In this document: positions 1-12,448 of the stretch, one piece after another
Numbering within the stretch: position 1 is the stretch's first letter
How the letters are laid out: each line of letters begins with the position of its first letter
DNA from: Agarophyton chilense
Taxonomy: Eukaryota > Rhodophyta > Florideophyceae > Gracilariales > Gracilariaceae
Direction of reading: 5' to 3'
Assembly: GCA_030374765.1 (NCBI GenBank)
Contig: JARGXX010000013.1
Span: 186,001 to 250,000, forward strand
DNA: 64,000 nt
Position numbers and translations under genes: made by a program
Notes under the pieces: generated by a model
The model's input: the letters and a program-made list of their open reading frames with translations, nothing else
Databases searched by the model: none
What the model was told of the DNA's origin: nothing

Positions 1-673
1 TTCTCAGGAATACCGCACGAGTCACTGCCTGAACCTTCATCGTTGCATTTGCAATCGAGTGAGAGCTTACTTTTAAGAGACATGGAGGCGGCGACGAGTT
101 CTTTCCGAATATGCTCCTTTTGTTCCTCTGTTTTGGCAACTTCTTTTTTTTCTCGCTTTGCTCTTGCTTAAGATCCTTTTAAGCTTCACTTATTTGCAAA
201 AGAAGCTGGTGGAGCTCACTTAGTTCACGACCACCTATTCCAGACCGCAAGTATGTGCGCCCGTTTTTTTTGGCAGCAGCTTCTTGTAGTCATGCTGAGC
301 GACCTTGGAACTGTTTCCAAATGATATTGCAGGTCGAGCTGGTGTCAGAATTGCAGCGCGTAAATACTGCTTTATCACGAGGCCGAGTTTTCCCATAAAG
401 GGCTATGAGCGCCTGAGCTGCCGCCACCTCCCGTACACTCATAACGTTTTCCAGAGGCGTATATTTCGAGCGACGGCCGCTATTGTTGCGGCGTCCATCA
501 TCATGCGTAGAAAATGTCCAAACGGAGGTTGCATTAGACGGCGTAGTATCTGACACAGCCTGAACAGCTTACTAATCAGGAACTGTCTGTACAGGCGCGA
601 TGGACGCAGAGATTAAAGGCCTGGAAGCAGGTTTATGTTGCGTAGAAGAGGAGGAGGCAGCGCCGCTGGCCAT
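1..673 (-). pseudogene. Decayed minus-strand gene of unknown function, runs off the left edge
   Basis: An ATG at 673-671 opens a Ser/Ala-rich N-terminus (begins MASGAASSSSTQHKP). The frame meets two consecutive stop codons near 563-568, resumes open through 290, is lost by a frameshift around 285-290, and then shows a Lys/Glu-rich probable coiled coil down to base 1 with one more stop and one more shift. The pieces lie in order on one strand, which is why I read them as one broken gene and not as chance ORFs. A basic or hydrophilic middle followed by a charged helical tail resembles DNA-binding accessory proteins of DNA transposons, but no domain is recognisable. Function is unknown. Confidence 0.4.
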
Positions 674-2939
674 AGCGGGAGATAAGATACTGGGTTTGGT
701 TTTTGAGAGATGCACGGTAAAATCTACACGAAGGCTGACGGTGCCTTTTCAAGGTGGTATCTACTTTCCCTCCAAATTATATTTCGCATGGCTGTGCAAC
801 TTCTTCATAGACACGTGACAAAACGGGCACAAACCATCCCGGTTTGTAACGAGCCGGAGGGAGAATTCTGCAAGGGTGCTGCCACTGTTAATGTTATTTC
901 CTACATGCTGCAGCTTTGTGGCTTACATCTGCAGGCGTAAGGTTGTTCGACCATATCAAGAACGACAATATCTGACATGACAAATAAATGACAAGAGGCA
1001 AGTTAATGAAGAAAAATCTGCATGAACGGACGGCTATAGTTCAAAAATACCGAGACGACGCAAACTCGCTAACAAAAGCATCAAATGCAAACGAAATCGA
1101 GAGAGAAGTAAATCGCAGAACACGATTCACAAGAGCACAAAGAGTCAATGCAATGAAGACTTAAGAGCAAAAAACATCGAGCAACGAAGGTATGAAAAAT
1201 GGAAAAAGAAAACTGAAGAACAACCATCTTGATAGCTACAGAAACCCAGCAGAGAAATTGTTTTTTGGCTTGTGCTGATACTCTTTGCCTCCATTCCATA
1301 TTCTCTTTACGCCCTTCACCACGTATTCTAAAGCTTACGTGTAGATCAGTATCATGGACAATACCGCAATTACTAAAACGGTCACTATTAACACCACGAA
1401 AAATCTAATGATATGTTTTGGGACTGTACGTATAACATTAATTTTAAAATTAAAAGAGTTCGATATCGTGGTCGAAACGGAGAATTTATCCGAGAAACAG
1501 CACCAACAGGATAGACTGTAATTAATCTTCAATATACGTATCGCAACATAAACTGCAACTCAACGTTGGGGTTACTGGTGTGGTAGTCGTCATTAATGCA
1601 CTTTATCCACATCTTCTAGACAGAATGCTTTCCAATTTCACTGAAATCAGGAACAGAGTATTGCGTCTTTCTAAAAACGACAAAAATGGAAGTACAACAA
1701 AAAAGCTTTGTACCACATTAAATTGATTTGATGGTTTAGTTTGCCTATGTCAAAATCAAACATAGGACATTTCTGCTCAGATTGGAATTCACAGCTACAG
1801 TTTATAACTGTAAAGGAGAACTATTGGAGAAAATGATAATCCAATTTTTTTCTCCAGAAAAAGTATATGTTTTTCTTTGGCTAGTGAAAAGTCAAAAAAT
1901 GTCTTTTCTTTCACACAAAATGAACACATCTTTCGTCACTAAACCACTATTTTTTTGTATGCCTGTGAGCCTGAAATCCTCGGTCTTGCGTGAGAAAGTA
2001 AAGTTTGTAGACGAAAATTTCGACCGCGGCGCGCAGTGTCGTTGATAGCTGTGGGAACCGATGTCCGAGAACCCAGACGACAAAGGCGTTCGGTTCCTGG
2101 TTGTTTAATGTAATGTCTATGACTTGGTGGAATCCTGAACACGGTGCGTGGGTCACAGGTCGAGCGCAAATGAGCGTAGGAGAGGCTAGTTAGGTGAAAA
2201 CAAGACGATAGGAGTTGAGGACTGCTGATACAAATAGTAAGATCAGCAGTCCTTCCTTTATACTCAACAGACGAATGCGAGAGCCATAAACTACGAAGTG
2301 TATGCTCTCGAAAACAAATACAAATACCAATACAAAATCAAACAAAAGTCACGTAAGCAATACAAGAATAAATAGACCATAATACAAACATTCAAGTTCA
2401 CTGAGAGTGCGTTGCCACAATGGCTGAAAGCCAAGACTTCTTTGTTACTGTGTATTTGTTTCCACGATGATGAATTAGACGTCAGATAAATAAACCGAAC
2501 AAAATGATGATTTCATGTCTTGTTGAGGTCAATTGCTCTGTGTATTGCAAGTAGGTAATATGCAACTGTATTTGCAAGCGTATGTTTCGTAAGAGCTCTA
2601 TTGAACACAAGTCTTGATGTGGCCAGTTCGAACGTAGCGAATAGAGCCATTTATGTTATTGGCCTTGTATTACGTTTGGATTGAGAGTCGTAGTGGATGA
2701 AAGACCATGAAGGTTATGGCCGCTGCACGCGATGCACGCTGTGCAGCAGCAAGTACATTTCGGTGCGCTCAAGTCCGGTAGAAGGAGCTCAAAATAACGC
2801 TTGGTCCGAAACAGTCCAAGCAACACTGTGCGCTGGGTTAACCAACATTATTTGAATGGTACAGAGGCACGTGTGATGGCTGTGCGGTAAGTGCGAGGTT
2901 GGAGGGTGAAGTACTTACAGATCTGTAAGGAGGGTTTAT
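674..2939. other. Non-genic stretch, no supported gene
   Basis: Only short overlapping ORFs on both strands, with AT-rich sequence up to about 2.6 kb. The only structures seen are small inverted repeats, of which 2218-2253 is the clearest. A second, imperfect one pairs a gagagccata-type arm near 2279 with a complementary arm near 2305. Confidence 0.5.
2218..2253. repeat. 12-bp perfect inverted repeat with 12-nt loop
   Basis: AGGACTGCTGAT at 2218-2229 is exactly complementary to ATCAGCAGTCCT at 2242-2253. It would form a hairpin in RNA or single-stranded DNA. No gene ends nearby, so a terminator role is not supported. It may be a remnant of a fold-back element. Confidence 0.6.
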
Positions 2940-3412
2940 TTGGCGGCCTACATATCCTACAGTAATGTTAGTGTGCGGAAGGTGTTGGGTGACCATGAGC
3001 ACGGCTCAGCGAGCGTGGGGCGTTTGGTACGTGCTGACGTCACGGGGCCAAGATGTGGCGCCAAATTCAGCGCAGTGTGCGATTGCTCAGAATGGAACGG
3101 CGCGCTGCGCACGCGACAGCCGTACGACCTACGGCAGCGCAAGGCGAGTGTAAAGGCGCGCACGTTGCCGCCAAACGAACACAATCTCTTCGAGAGATTA
3201 CGCGCCGCATGTGGCACACAGCACGTGACCAGTGCGCGTGGCGAGCACGTGCATGGCGCGTGGCGCTGCACGCGTGCCAATCTCACTGTCACTCACAGCG
3301 AATGTCAGCGAGTACAAAACGGCCGCTCGCACCCGCTGCAGTCGCTCCGCCGAGGTGCACGTCGCATCCGCTCACTTCTCCCGCTCGCGTCGCTGCGCCC
3401 CAGTTGTTCAAC

Positions 3413-5257
3413 ATGCGCTTTGCCGCTGTTCTTGCTCCGCTGTTGCTGGCGCTCGTCGCGCTTTGCGCGCCGACGCTCGCGCACTTTGCTCCCCGCAGCG
3501 CAGATCCCACTTGCGCGCGCGGTATTCGAAAGGGCGGCGCCTGCTGCCCGCGCAAGTGTGGCGCGTGTGGCGGAACGGGCTGTTGGGTGCGTGGTGTGTA
3601 CATCAATACCTTGTGCTGCCCCGATGCCATTTTGGAGAGCTCTCCTTCCTGTAACCACGCCGCGGGCCCTTGCAAGATCCCAGCTGTGCCGCTGCCGCTG
3701 GCCCCGCCCCCACCCCCGCCACCTCAAGGCGATCCCTTCTGCAAAACAGGCGTCTCCTTTAACGGCGCTTGCTGTCCCGGGCAATGCGGCCGCTGCGGAG
3801 GCACTGGATGTTGGGTCCGAGGTGTGTATCTTTCCACCACGTGCTGTGCCGACAAGATCAACCGTGAGATGCCCTCATGCTCTGTGTCCAAACCGCCTTG
3901 CAAGATTACTTCATATCGTACAGTGTCCTCTGATCTTCCGCTCCCGCAACCCATGTCGGTGCCAACAGCCCCCCGTGAGACTCTCTCCCTCGCTGCTGTG
4001 CACTCGGAGTCACAGCCTGCCATCAGAAGCGTTCAGGCGATGCCCAAGCCGCTGGAACGCCACGGCTTCCCTCTTCTCACAACTGTGTCCAGAATGGCAG
4101 ACCCGTCATGCTCCAATGGCATCGCTGCGCGGGGAGGCTGTTGTCCGAAGGTATGCGGCCAGTGTGGTGGCACTGGCTGTTGGCCCAAATCACTTGTCAC
4201 GGGCACTCTGTGTTGTGCCGACGGAATCATTCGCACCAAGCCATCGTGCAGTGTGGCTGGTCCGCCTTGCAAGCTGGCTCCAGCTACGCAGAAATTTAGC
4301 CCCGCCTTTTTCAATCATGCCTTTGTGTTCAAGGGAAGGCCTGTGCAGAGACACGAAGCCTGCGCTGTCATGATCAATGGTCTTGTCATTCTTGTCGGCG
4401 GCCGTGGTGTGAACAAGCCAGTGAGTATCTACAATCCTAAGACCGGCATCTGGACCACTCATCCGGGTCCAGGTGCCGGAATCGAGATCCACCATTTCCA
4501 ATGCGTCGCCGCTCAAGGAAAGGTCTGGATCGTTTCCAGTTGGACGGGCGGCTTCCCATTCGAAAAAGACAATGACAAGATCTTTGTGTACGATGTGGCT
4601 TCCAAGTCGTGGGCGACTCGAGCAGGCTTGCCGTTGTCGAGACGCCGTGGCGGAAGCGCAGCTGTGCTTCGCGGAGACTGGATTTATGTAGTTGGAGGAA
4701 ATCGTGGCGGACACGGCGCGCATGCCACGTCGCTGCCTTGGATGGATGCCTACAACTACAAGACAAATAAGTGGCAAACTGCACTGCCATCCATGCCAGC
4801 GACTGAGGCTCGTGACCACGTTGGCGGTGGTATGGTGAATGGCCAATTGTGCATTGCGGGCGGTCGAGACGGTGGCGAAGCCAATTTCTTCTTCAAGAAC
4901 AAGGCCGCCACATACTGCTTCAACTTTGGGGCGTGGAAATGGGAGAAGAAGGCCAATATGCCCGTCCCGAGAGCTGGTGCCATGACTGGAACAGTGTGCG
5001 GCGGGAAACTGATGGTTGCTGGAGGCGAGGGCGGAACACAAGCATACAGAAGAGTCGATTTGTTCAATGGATCGGTGTGGGAACGAGGTCCCGACATGCT
5101 TCGAGCGAGACATGGCTCAGGTCTGGCTATCGCCCAATGCCGATGCGGTCAGATATTCATTCCAAGTGGAAGCGGTAACCGCGGTGGAAGTCCCGAATTG
5201 TTTTCGACCGAGAAATACAATCCGCCGGGAACACCAAACGTGTGTGGCTTCTATTAA
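3413..5257 (+). CDS. Secreted protein with three 10-Cys modules and a C-terminal kelch propeller
   Basis: The protein has 614 residues and no intron. I chose the ATG at 3413 because it starts a clean signal peptide (MRFAAVLAPLLLALVALCAP, cleavage near residue 24). The frame is open back to 3053 but that extension would bury the signal. Three copies of a cysteine module follow at about residues 31-89, 107-164 and 230-288. Each has ten cysteines, including a CC pair, a CGGTGCW core, a second CC pair and a closing PCK. A polyproline run (about 91-105) separates modules 1 and 2. Residues 315-610 carry kelch-type blades with repeated VGG, AGG or GG turns and spaced W or Y residues, expected to form a beta-propeller. 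It probably acts outside the cell or in the wall, binding carbohydrate or protein. Family knowledge supports the kelch call. The module's role is unknown. The module could be mistaken for a chitin-binding or disulfide-knot domain. Confidence 0.85.
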   Translation: MRFAAVLAPLLLALVALCAPTLAHFAPRSADPTCARGIRKGGACCPRKCGACGGTGCWVRGVYINTLCCPDAILESSPSCNHAAGPCKIPAVPLPLAPPPPPPPQGDPFCKTGVSFNGACCPGQCGRCGGTGCWVRGVYLSTTCCADKINREMPSCSVSKPPCKITSYRTVSSDLPLPQPMSVPTAPRETLSLAAVHSESQPAIRSVQAMPKPLERHGFPLLTTVSRMADPSCSNGIAARGGCCPKVCGQCGGTGCWPKSLVTGTLCCADGIIRTKPSCSVAGPPCKLAPATQKFSPAFFNHAFVFKGRPVQRHEACAVMINGLVILVGGRGVNKPVSIYNPKTGIWTTHPGPGAGIEIHHFQCVAAQGKVWIVSSWTGGFPFEKDNDKIFVYDVASKSWATRAGLPLSRRRGGSAAVLRGDWIYVVGGNRGGHGAHATSLPWMDAYNYKTNKWQTALPSMPATEARDHVGGGMVNGQLCIAGGRDGGEANFFFKNKAATYCFNFGAWKWEKKANMPVPRAGAMTGTVCGGKLMVAGGEGGTQAYRRVDLFNGSVWERGPDMLRARHGSGLAIAQCRCGQIFIPSGSGNRGGSPELFSTEKYNPPGTPNVCGFY

Positions 5258-8200
5258 TTGCCTGTTTTCCGTAGGGAAGGTTGCAATCCAAATGACCCTG
5301 CCACAAGGGTCAGCAGAACACGTCGTTCTGACTATCTTAGTGGGCACGACTCTAAGCGGCCCCAATCTATTGTGATATGTGCTGTAATCTTCGGACTACG
5401 AAGATGACAGTGTTCGATGTGTCTTCATGTTTATGTTTCGTTGCATCATATTCGGTGTTGTCAACAAAGAAGTCAAGCGGTTGAGGTAAGCACCTGTACA
5501 TTGCCGTCAAGGAGGTTATGAACCCTTTGGTGGTCTTCGGTCACCCGTGCATGACCAAGTTTGTGTATTCCGTTTGTATGACGACTCTCTAGCGTGACCG
5601 CTTGTGTGAATATCAATTAAACACCGTTTACGTTTCTCTGTCCAAACTGCGTACACGCCTGCTTGGAATCGATTAGGTGCCGCATGATGCTGGATTTCAA
5701 CATGCATCCCTGACACCGGGTAGTCGGAGACCGTGGCACGTAATGACACTGTTGGAATATCCTTGACCCTCCAGCTAGATGCTCGTAGGGATGCGGTGTG
5801 CTCACCAAGAAGCCAGGTGTGGGTGAGACTTTAGGGTGACGCACATCTTCTGGTGAGCCGACACCGTGATAGTACTGTAACTTTACCGATGGCACTGTAT
5901 CTAATGATGATGTCATCGCAGTCTCGAATGCGTCATCTGCCTCGCGTGGAGCTTGACAATTCCACTTGGAGCCTCAATTCTTCCTGTGCAAGAACTCGAG
6001 ACATCGAATCCACCGATACAGCTGAGTCGCAATGCAAGCTGAAAATCATACACGCTTTGTATTGTGAATATTTTGCTTTCTTTTGTCTTCAATCGTCAAA
6101 TTATCGTAACGCACAGACAGCGTTTGGTTCGCATCAATTTGTATATCGAAGGTAGGTCGTGAGACTTCAAAATGCCAGTCTTAGGTAGTCTGACGTTTCT
6201 GAACTTGATTTGTGTTCTGTTTGTTTGATAAAACATTCCCTCTTTCTGTGCCTGCAAGAACGAATTGTTCTCGGCTCGCGATCCCAATGAAACTTTCGCG
6301 AATTGATATATAAAATCACTATTGGGTTTCGGTCTAATCTTGGAATTCACTTTGAAAATCTAACTACAGGAGTCCTTATGTGTGTCATTGGTTTGCTTCA
6401 GACTCCTTTAGAACCTGCATATCACGTATTGCACTTACAATGCAAAGCAAACCATAGAAAATATGCTGAGCTGTGCAAAAGTATGTGGTCACTATCCACC
6501 ACCGAAGAGGTGCGGCAGCCTGTATTATGGATAAGGGGGCCAAAGCACGGTGATAAGTATGAGGATATCATATACTTGGCAGACAATCAGAACGGACTGT
6601 TAGCAATGGAATACTTACATTTAATCCGAGCAAAATGGGTGGCATCCACCGTTCGTTCAAAGAGAAAGAGAGAGTGAAAGAAAGAAATACTATACAGTAA
6701 TTGGCTGAGAAGCAGTTGCGCTTAAGTCGGGGCCGTGGCTTCGAGAGATGAAGAACAAAGCGTCTCACCACTTTCAGCAATGCATGCCAGACCTATTGGA
6801 ACTACCCACTGGGTATATGAACTCCGCACGGTAGAATGATGTGTATGTCGTTTTTCCTTACAATGGTAAGAATGGCCGACCTGCTCATGCTTTACAACAG
6901 TGAGGAGTCATAGCTGGAGACGTGGAACGATTTTGCATTCAAATCTCAGTGACCTGGCTGTTCCACACATTTGAACCGAGAGAAAAGACACTGTCAACAA
7001 CAGACACAAAAGTCACGGTGTTCCGAACACCGGTTCACGCATGCTAGCGAGGGAATGAACAAGCTTTTTTTTTAAAAAGGATTCCCTCAAATGTCGCAAC
7101 AGGAGAGATAAAGCTACCGAAGGGTACAACTTTTCGTAGAATGCAAAAAAGAACCAAATGTCTTTGTACCATTCAATATTCGCTGTTCGTCATGGAAATT
7201 TGATGGGCCTAACGGTATTCTATTGAAAAGAAAATTTTGGGTCAGGGAGTAAAAGCAGATGGTGCCGGGATATCGTGCCTTAACAACCTTGCCAGTGTGA
7301 TCCGTGACAGATTTGGGAATTTCTTCGTGATAGTGTTGAGTACCTTCTCCATGAGAAGAACACTCGACAAGGCCTCATTTGACAGAAGCTCCCGCTCACT
7401 ATTGTTTGGCGTATTTCGAATCGATTGAGGAGGCCTATCTCCCGTTAGCAGATAGTAGGGACTCGTCACTGGCTCGTGACATTTACTTCAAGAATGTACT
7501 ACCCAGACTTTTTCTTAAACTTTTTCGAAGGTTTCTCAGAGCACGAGAGCTCTACCTCTCAGAAGGCAAGATTAAGTATAAAACGGATACATGAAGATTG
7601 AAGACCCAGAGGTATTGCATGGTACAATAAGCGAGCCATGATGTTACTCGTGGTTTGGACTTCACAGCAGCTAGTGACAGCTCCTCTCAGTTCTGCGTCT
7701 TTCCTTTCTGCTTGGAGATAAGGATGATGATAGAAGGGTTACCAAGCAAAGTTAATACTACATCAGCACACCAGTATTAGAGATTAAAATCAGCTCTCAG
7801 TTCTTCATCAGTTTTCTGCTCAACACAATAACCATACCAGTAACTAATGGTGAGTCCTGTCGTTGGATGCACCGCCCATTTCTCCGTCGCAGATCTGTGG
7901 CTGTCGTGGGTTTGTGAAAGATTGTGGTCAGGGTATTATTCTGGAAAAAGAATACAGTATGGAAGTGTTGGCACTATTAAAATCACGACACGTAAATTCT
8001 GTGGACGGACCTTGTCCTGGTGGTCTTGTACTGCGTGACATAGTCACGCGGTTGGTGCGGATGCGACCCATTATGCATCTCAGTGTGGTGTGTAACTCAT
8101 AAGCACCAGTTGCACATTACAGTGCAACTCGGCATCGTTTTCTGAGGGCTAATCTTATGCTCCTACTGATGTTGAATTAGGCATCCCAGGTTGTGGCTCG

Positions 8201-10959
8201 AATTACATCTGAGTTTCGCTTATGGTCAGGAAGTAGCAGTCTGATTTTTCACTTTTTTCCATAATTCGATAGTAAGAAAAAGACATTTAACGAACCTTAA
8301 TTTTCGTTTGTGTTCACAAAAACGTCATACAGGTGGAATAACTGTACACCTGTTTAAAAAGCGCCGCACTATAACATATCATATTTGGTGCATCAACAAC
8401 GAAAACAAAATTGATGAGGCTCGCAAACATCTTCAAAAAACCAAAAAAGGCACAATCAAGGTAGATTTATTCGTTCTATGGCAACTTCAATTGAACGCTC
8501 TACATCTTTTCTCAAAGCTTTTTGCGATAAATTACATATATTTTTTTGTACTTCTTTTTTGTGTTCTTCACAAGTATGGCCTAATCTAATTGTATACCAT
8601 CCACCAGGTAGTATGAAAAAATATTCTCCTTTTTTGTAAACATGAATGAAAAAGATAGAGAAAGCTTATATAATCATTTTCTGTCCTGCCCATAAACGGT
8701 CAAGAATTATTATATCGCTTGTGGTAGGTAAGGACACTTAGTTACGGAAGGGTCCACGATTGTCCGTCTGTAAGTTTGTTGGCCACAGTCAGACCTTTTG
8801 CACTGTTTTGTAGGTGTCATTTGGCCTTGCGTCGGTTAAGAGAAGCTGTTGCTACCTATGTGGTTTCGAGAATACTGGTTAGTTGGAGTAGCCAAATGCA
8901 ATGCACTTATTACAAGGCACTCAGTTGTGCCTCTGAAATGAGTAGCGCACTGAATTGCTGATTTGATCAATAGCTATACTAAGCGTGTACGACATCACCC
9001 CCCCCCCAAGCTCAGTTCTTTTAATAGGCATCTAGCACTGCAGGTTGTGCGGGCCGATTTCCAGTTCTTGCGAACGATGTTGACATCGTTGAAGTTTGCA
9101 ACCCGATCTGAGCCCGGTTCAACTTCTGAGTTTTTCCAAACATTTTAGTAGCTCGTAGTTCCATTTTTGTCAATGCGGTGATCTATATTCGTCCTAATTT
9201 TAAATGTGCTTTTATCAACGACAAACGTGTCATCTTTTCAATGTACCAGTCTAAAAAATTTGCTTGGAGTAGTTTTCTACAAATTACTGAATAAATCAAG
9301 CAGAAAATATGAACCACCCTGATTTTTGCACAATTCAAAGGTTTCCTTGTTCATCCCTGTTGCAAAGCAAAACACGAGATGGTGAAGATCAACTGGATGT
9401 CCCGGTCCCACTCCCTGGGGAATTGACTTCAGAGGTAGTGCCCTCTGCCCGTGCGCAAGCGCAAAGGAAAGCCGAGTGTAAGAACGGGAACAATGACTGG
9501 ACCTATTTGAGAAAGTGAGGGGATAAAAGTCAAAGAGATTTAAACTATCACAGTTCTCCAAAAAACGGATAAAAAATATAATATAAAAGAAAGACTCCCT
9601 TAGACGAAAACAATTCCCGGGGTATCAACATCTTAAGCAAGCTACATAAAAGCGCTTCAAAGAAGAACACGTCTGCTAAGAAAGAGAGAACGATCAATTG
9701 CGTCCGTAAAATATCCATTTACAAAAGATGAATTGGATTAGGTCTTTGGGTATCCGTACTTTATTCCAACAAAGAATAAAACACGAAACATGTCCTGAAT
9801 AATCCGGAGTGGTGACTGCTCTGGGACCAATCATGCTTACGTTTCTAATAGAGTCGATACCCAACTCAAGCCGAGACATATACGACCAAAAAGGTGGGCG
9901 TCAATTTTGGGTTTGAAGATGTTTACTATTCTTTACAATAAACATCGGCGAAAATAAGCCTTTTCCAAAACTGAATAGCCTATATAGGTAAATGAGATAT
10001 AAGTATCCCAATAAAACCTTCTTCTTCTTGATCTTTCTAAACCAACGGAACAATAGACTTACGTCAGCAGTAACTAGGGGCCAGACTTTCTGTTTTCCCG
10101 TAAGACACTCCGGATGTATAACGTTTTCTTCCGTCTTTCCGCTTCTGCGTTTATCTTATGTAGGCATGTAAAATCCTTACAAGACTTCCCGAAAAGATTG
10201 AATAACCGACAGATATGTATTGAATCTACACCCAAAGCTGTTTCTTTTGCAGGAAACGGTAAGCGACACAACTTGCTGCTGCTTTACGTGCAGTACTAGT
10301 TACAATAATGCTACCAAGTTTTTACCACGGTAACAGTCTTAGAACTATGTAGGGGCTTTCCACATTGACCCAGTGTCATTGAATCATTGGTGCACGCAAA
10401 GCATCTCCTATGAACGCCTAACCTTTAACTAGTACATTGAGTTGATTTGAGGTGCGGTGTCCAGAGACTAACGCGTCAATGGTCTCCTGTACTGTTAAAA
10501 ACGTCTTAAAGGTTTTTATAGTGTATGGTTTTGCTTATACAGCGGCTATGGTCTTATTGGACAATAGGTGGTTCACGCTACATATTTTGATAATATGGAA
10601 GAGCTCGAAGCTACACGGAAGTGATTCTTTTGGTTAAAAGTGTTGGTTGAGGTCATGTGAAAGAGAACTGGGAGACATAAATGCCTCTTTTACAGAGATC
10701 TAGAAGCTTCAAAATGGAAATAGAATACAGTACTACTTGATAATTACTAAATTTGGCTTTTAAGTTGCTGAAATCGCTGCTAATAGCTTTTATAGCAGCA
10801 CACTAACCAATAAAAATATGGGAACTAGATTAATTACCCTGAAGCTCCATTATGGCTTTCGACACCAGCGATAGAATAGAAAGTGCAAAACCTGCTGTAA
10901 CTCCATCAAAGTGTGTTCTGACAATGCTTGAACAATGAACGCATTCCATCATCTACAAA
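5258..10959. other. Long stretch without a supported gene
   Basis: Both strands contain only short ORFs of no more than about 120 codons, with no recognisable domain, no LTR and no paired terminal repeats that I could find. The minus strand at 5516-5916 has two overlapping frames that could be a decayed gene, but nothing identifies it. A poly-C run sits at about 8998-9008. Base composition is AT-richer than the kelch gene. It is probably old, unrecognisable transposon debris. Confidence 0.45.
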
Positions 10960-11056
10960 AGACTCGAAAAAACTTGATTAAGTTGATTTGAATTAATAAT
11001 GAGAAGGCTATGATTGACCTGAACAAAATACGTTCTACAAAAATATCTAATACTAA

Positions 11057-11071
11057 GAGCATCTCTACCGC
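11057..11071 (+). repeat. Left TIR of the Harbinger element
   Basis: GAGCATCTCTACCGC, exactly inverted at 13963-13977. Similarity between the two ends beyond these 15 bases is weak. The first nine bases resemble the ends of the MITE at 52080-52586. Confidence 0.95.
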
Positions 11072-11396
11072 AGTAAATCTATCCAGGATTTTCATGCCAC
11101 GGGGCAAAATGCAACTCTACCGCGGGAAATGAAATCTATCCTTTTCATTTCCCTTTTCTTTAGATGCCAAATTTCCTCTATTGGACCCCTCAATAGAGGC
11201 TGAAGTGAATCTAATAGAACGAATAGATATACCAGTATGGCTCTCGTGATTGGACAGCCAAGAAACGTTTTGGCGCCAACCGCCCGTTCCAAAACACAAA
11301 CACCCTTGCACGTTCTGCTCCGCAACAAAAATCCTTGCTCCTTCCGTTGCCCTCACCTCCTTCGCCACTTCCGAGCTCAGCCATTCCCTCGCTATT

Positions 11397-12305
11397 ATGG
11401 GTCGTGGGAAGAGCTGGGACCTGTTGGAGAACCGAAAGCTCGCCAAGGCGTGGGTGGCAGCTTCAGAAGACCCCATCGCTGGTGTAGATCAAACACGAAA
11501 AGTGTTTATGAATACGGTCAAACGGCGCTTCATCGAACTTGGGCCAGAGCCATCCTGCGTGCCGGAAAGTAGGTATAGATCTCGAACAACAAACAGCATT
11601 GCGCAACACTTTTCCGACATGTCTGCAGATGTTCAGAAGTTTCGGGTTGCAATGGGTAGAGTGCAGGCATCCAACCCGACTGGGGTATCAGAAATGAACG
11701 TGGCCCCAATGGCGGTGAGTATCCATCTTGGAAAGACGAACACTATGTCCTATGATTTTCAGGACTTTGACGTAAGAAAGTGGCTTTACTTTGATGCTTG
11801 GAAGGTGCTTCGCCAACACCCTAAGTGGTGTGCTCCGCCATCCACAGAATCCTCTCAGAGCGGTGACCAAGTACAAGATGACGGCAATAGCTCTAGAGAG
11901 CCGTCACCAAGTAGTACACCGAGGAAGCCTCAACGTAAAGCAGATGATCGTTTCGGAATAGGAAGTCGCAGCGCAAAGATTATCAAGCAGGAGGAATTGC
12001 GCAAGCAGACTGTCCGATCCTTGGCATCATCTGCGAAGCGCAAATCAAAATTACTGGAAGAGAAGAACGCCATAGCCATATTCTCGCTCCATGGATGCCA
12101 GGGGAAGCCGGAAACGGAAGCATTCTTCGATGCGCTGCGCAAAACATATCTTGCGAACGCCCAGAAACGAGCTCGTCTTGCCCAGAGCGAGGTCAGTAGT
12201 GCCACTCAAGGCCCTACACAAGAAACGATGACTGAAACGCGGACTACGAGTACTGAGCAGGAGTCAGCCGCACCCCCAGGGGGCCCCGCCGAGAGATGGT
12301 CGTGA
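11397..12305 (+). CDS. Harbinger accessory Myb/SANT-like DNA-binding protein
   Basis: The 302-residue product begins MGRGKSWDLLENRKLAKAW. The frame is open upstream to 11250, but the upstream part has no helical Myb character, so I prefer the ATG at 11397. Residues about 5-60 have the tryptophan-spaced helices of a Myb/SANT or trihelix domain. The middle (about 155-200) is Ser/Pro-rich. The C-terminal half holds a Lys/Arg/Glu-rich probable coiled coil and ends in a disordered Thr/Ser/Glu tail. In PIF/Harbinger elements this second protein binds the ends and brings the transposase into the nucleus. That role is taken from the family. The frame has no internal stop, unlike its partner. Confidence 0.8.
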   Translation: MGRGKSWDLLENRKLAKAWVAASEDPIAGVDQTRKVFMNTVKRRFIELGPEPSCVPESRYRSRTTNSIAQHFSDMSADVQKFRVAMGRVQASNPTGVSEMNVAPMAVSIHLGKTNTMSYDFQDFDVRKWLYFDAWKVLRQHPKWCAPPSTESSQSGDQVQDDGNSSREPSPSSTPRKPQRKADDRFGIGSRSAKIIKQEELRKQTVRSLASSAKRKSKLLEEKNAIAIFSLHGCQGKPETEAFFDALRKTYLANAQKRARLAQSEVSSATQGPTQETMTETRTTSTEQESAAPPGGPAERWS

Positions 12306-12448
12306 GGAGCGTTGGGAGGGCAGAAGTACGGTCTCGTTTGCGAAATTTCCTTCGAGGGCACGTGCCCCCCACCACGCCGGGGGAGAACCCCCGGACCCCC
12401 TTTCGTTTGCTGCGCTTTGTGGCGTTGTCTTCATGAGTAAATGAATAT

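Noticed and set aside
3053-3412. In-frame upstream extension of the kelch gene from an ATG at 3053
   Set aside because: The extension is Arg-rich without domain character and would place the clear signal peptide at residue 121.
2940-4373. 477-codon plus-strand ORF overlapping the kelch gene
   Set aside because: It is in another frame, Arg/Ser/Cys-rich and without motifs, while the kelch frame has clear domains over the same DNA.
4190-5113. 307-codon minus-strand ORF
   Set aside because: Antisense shadow of the kelch domain. It has no recognisable protein features.
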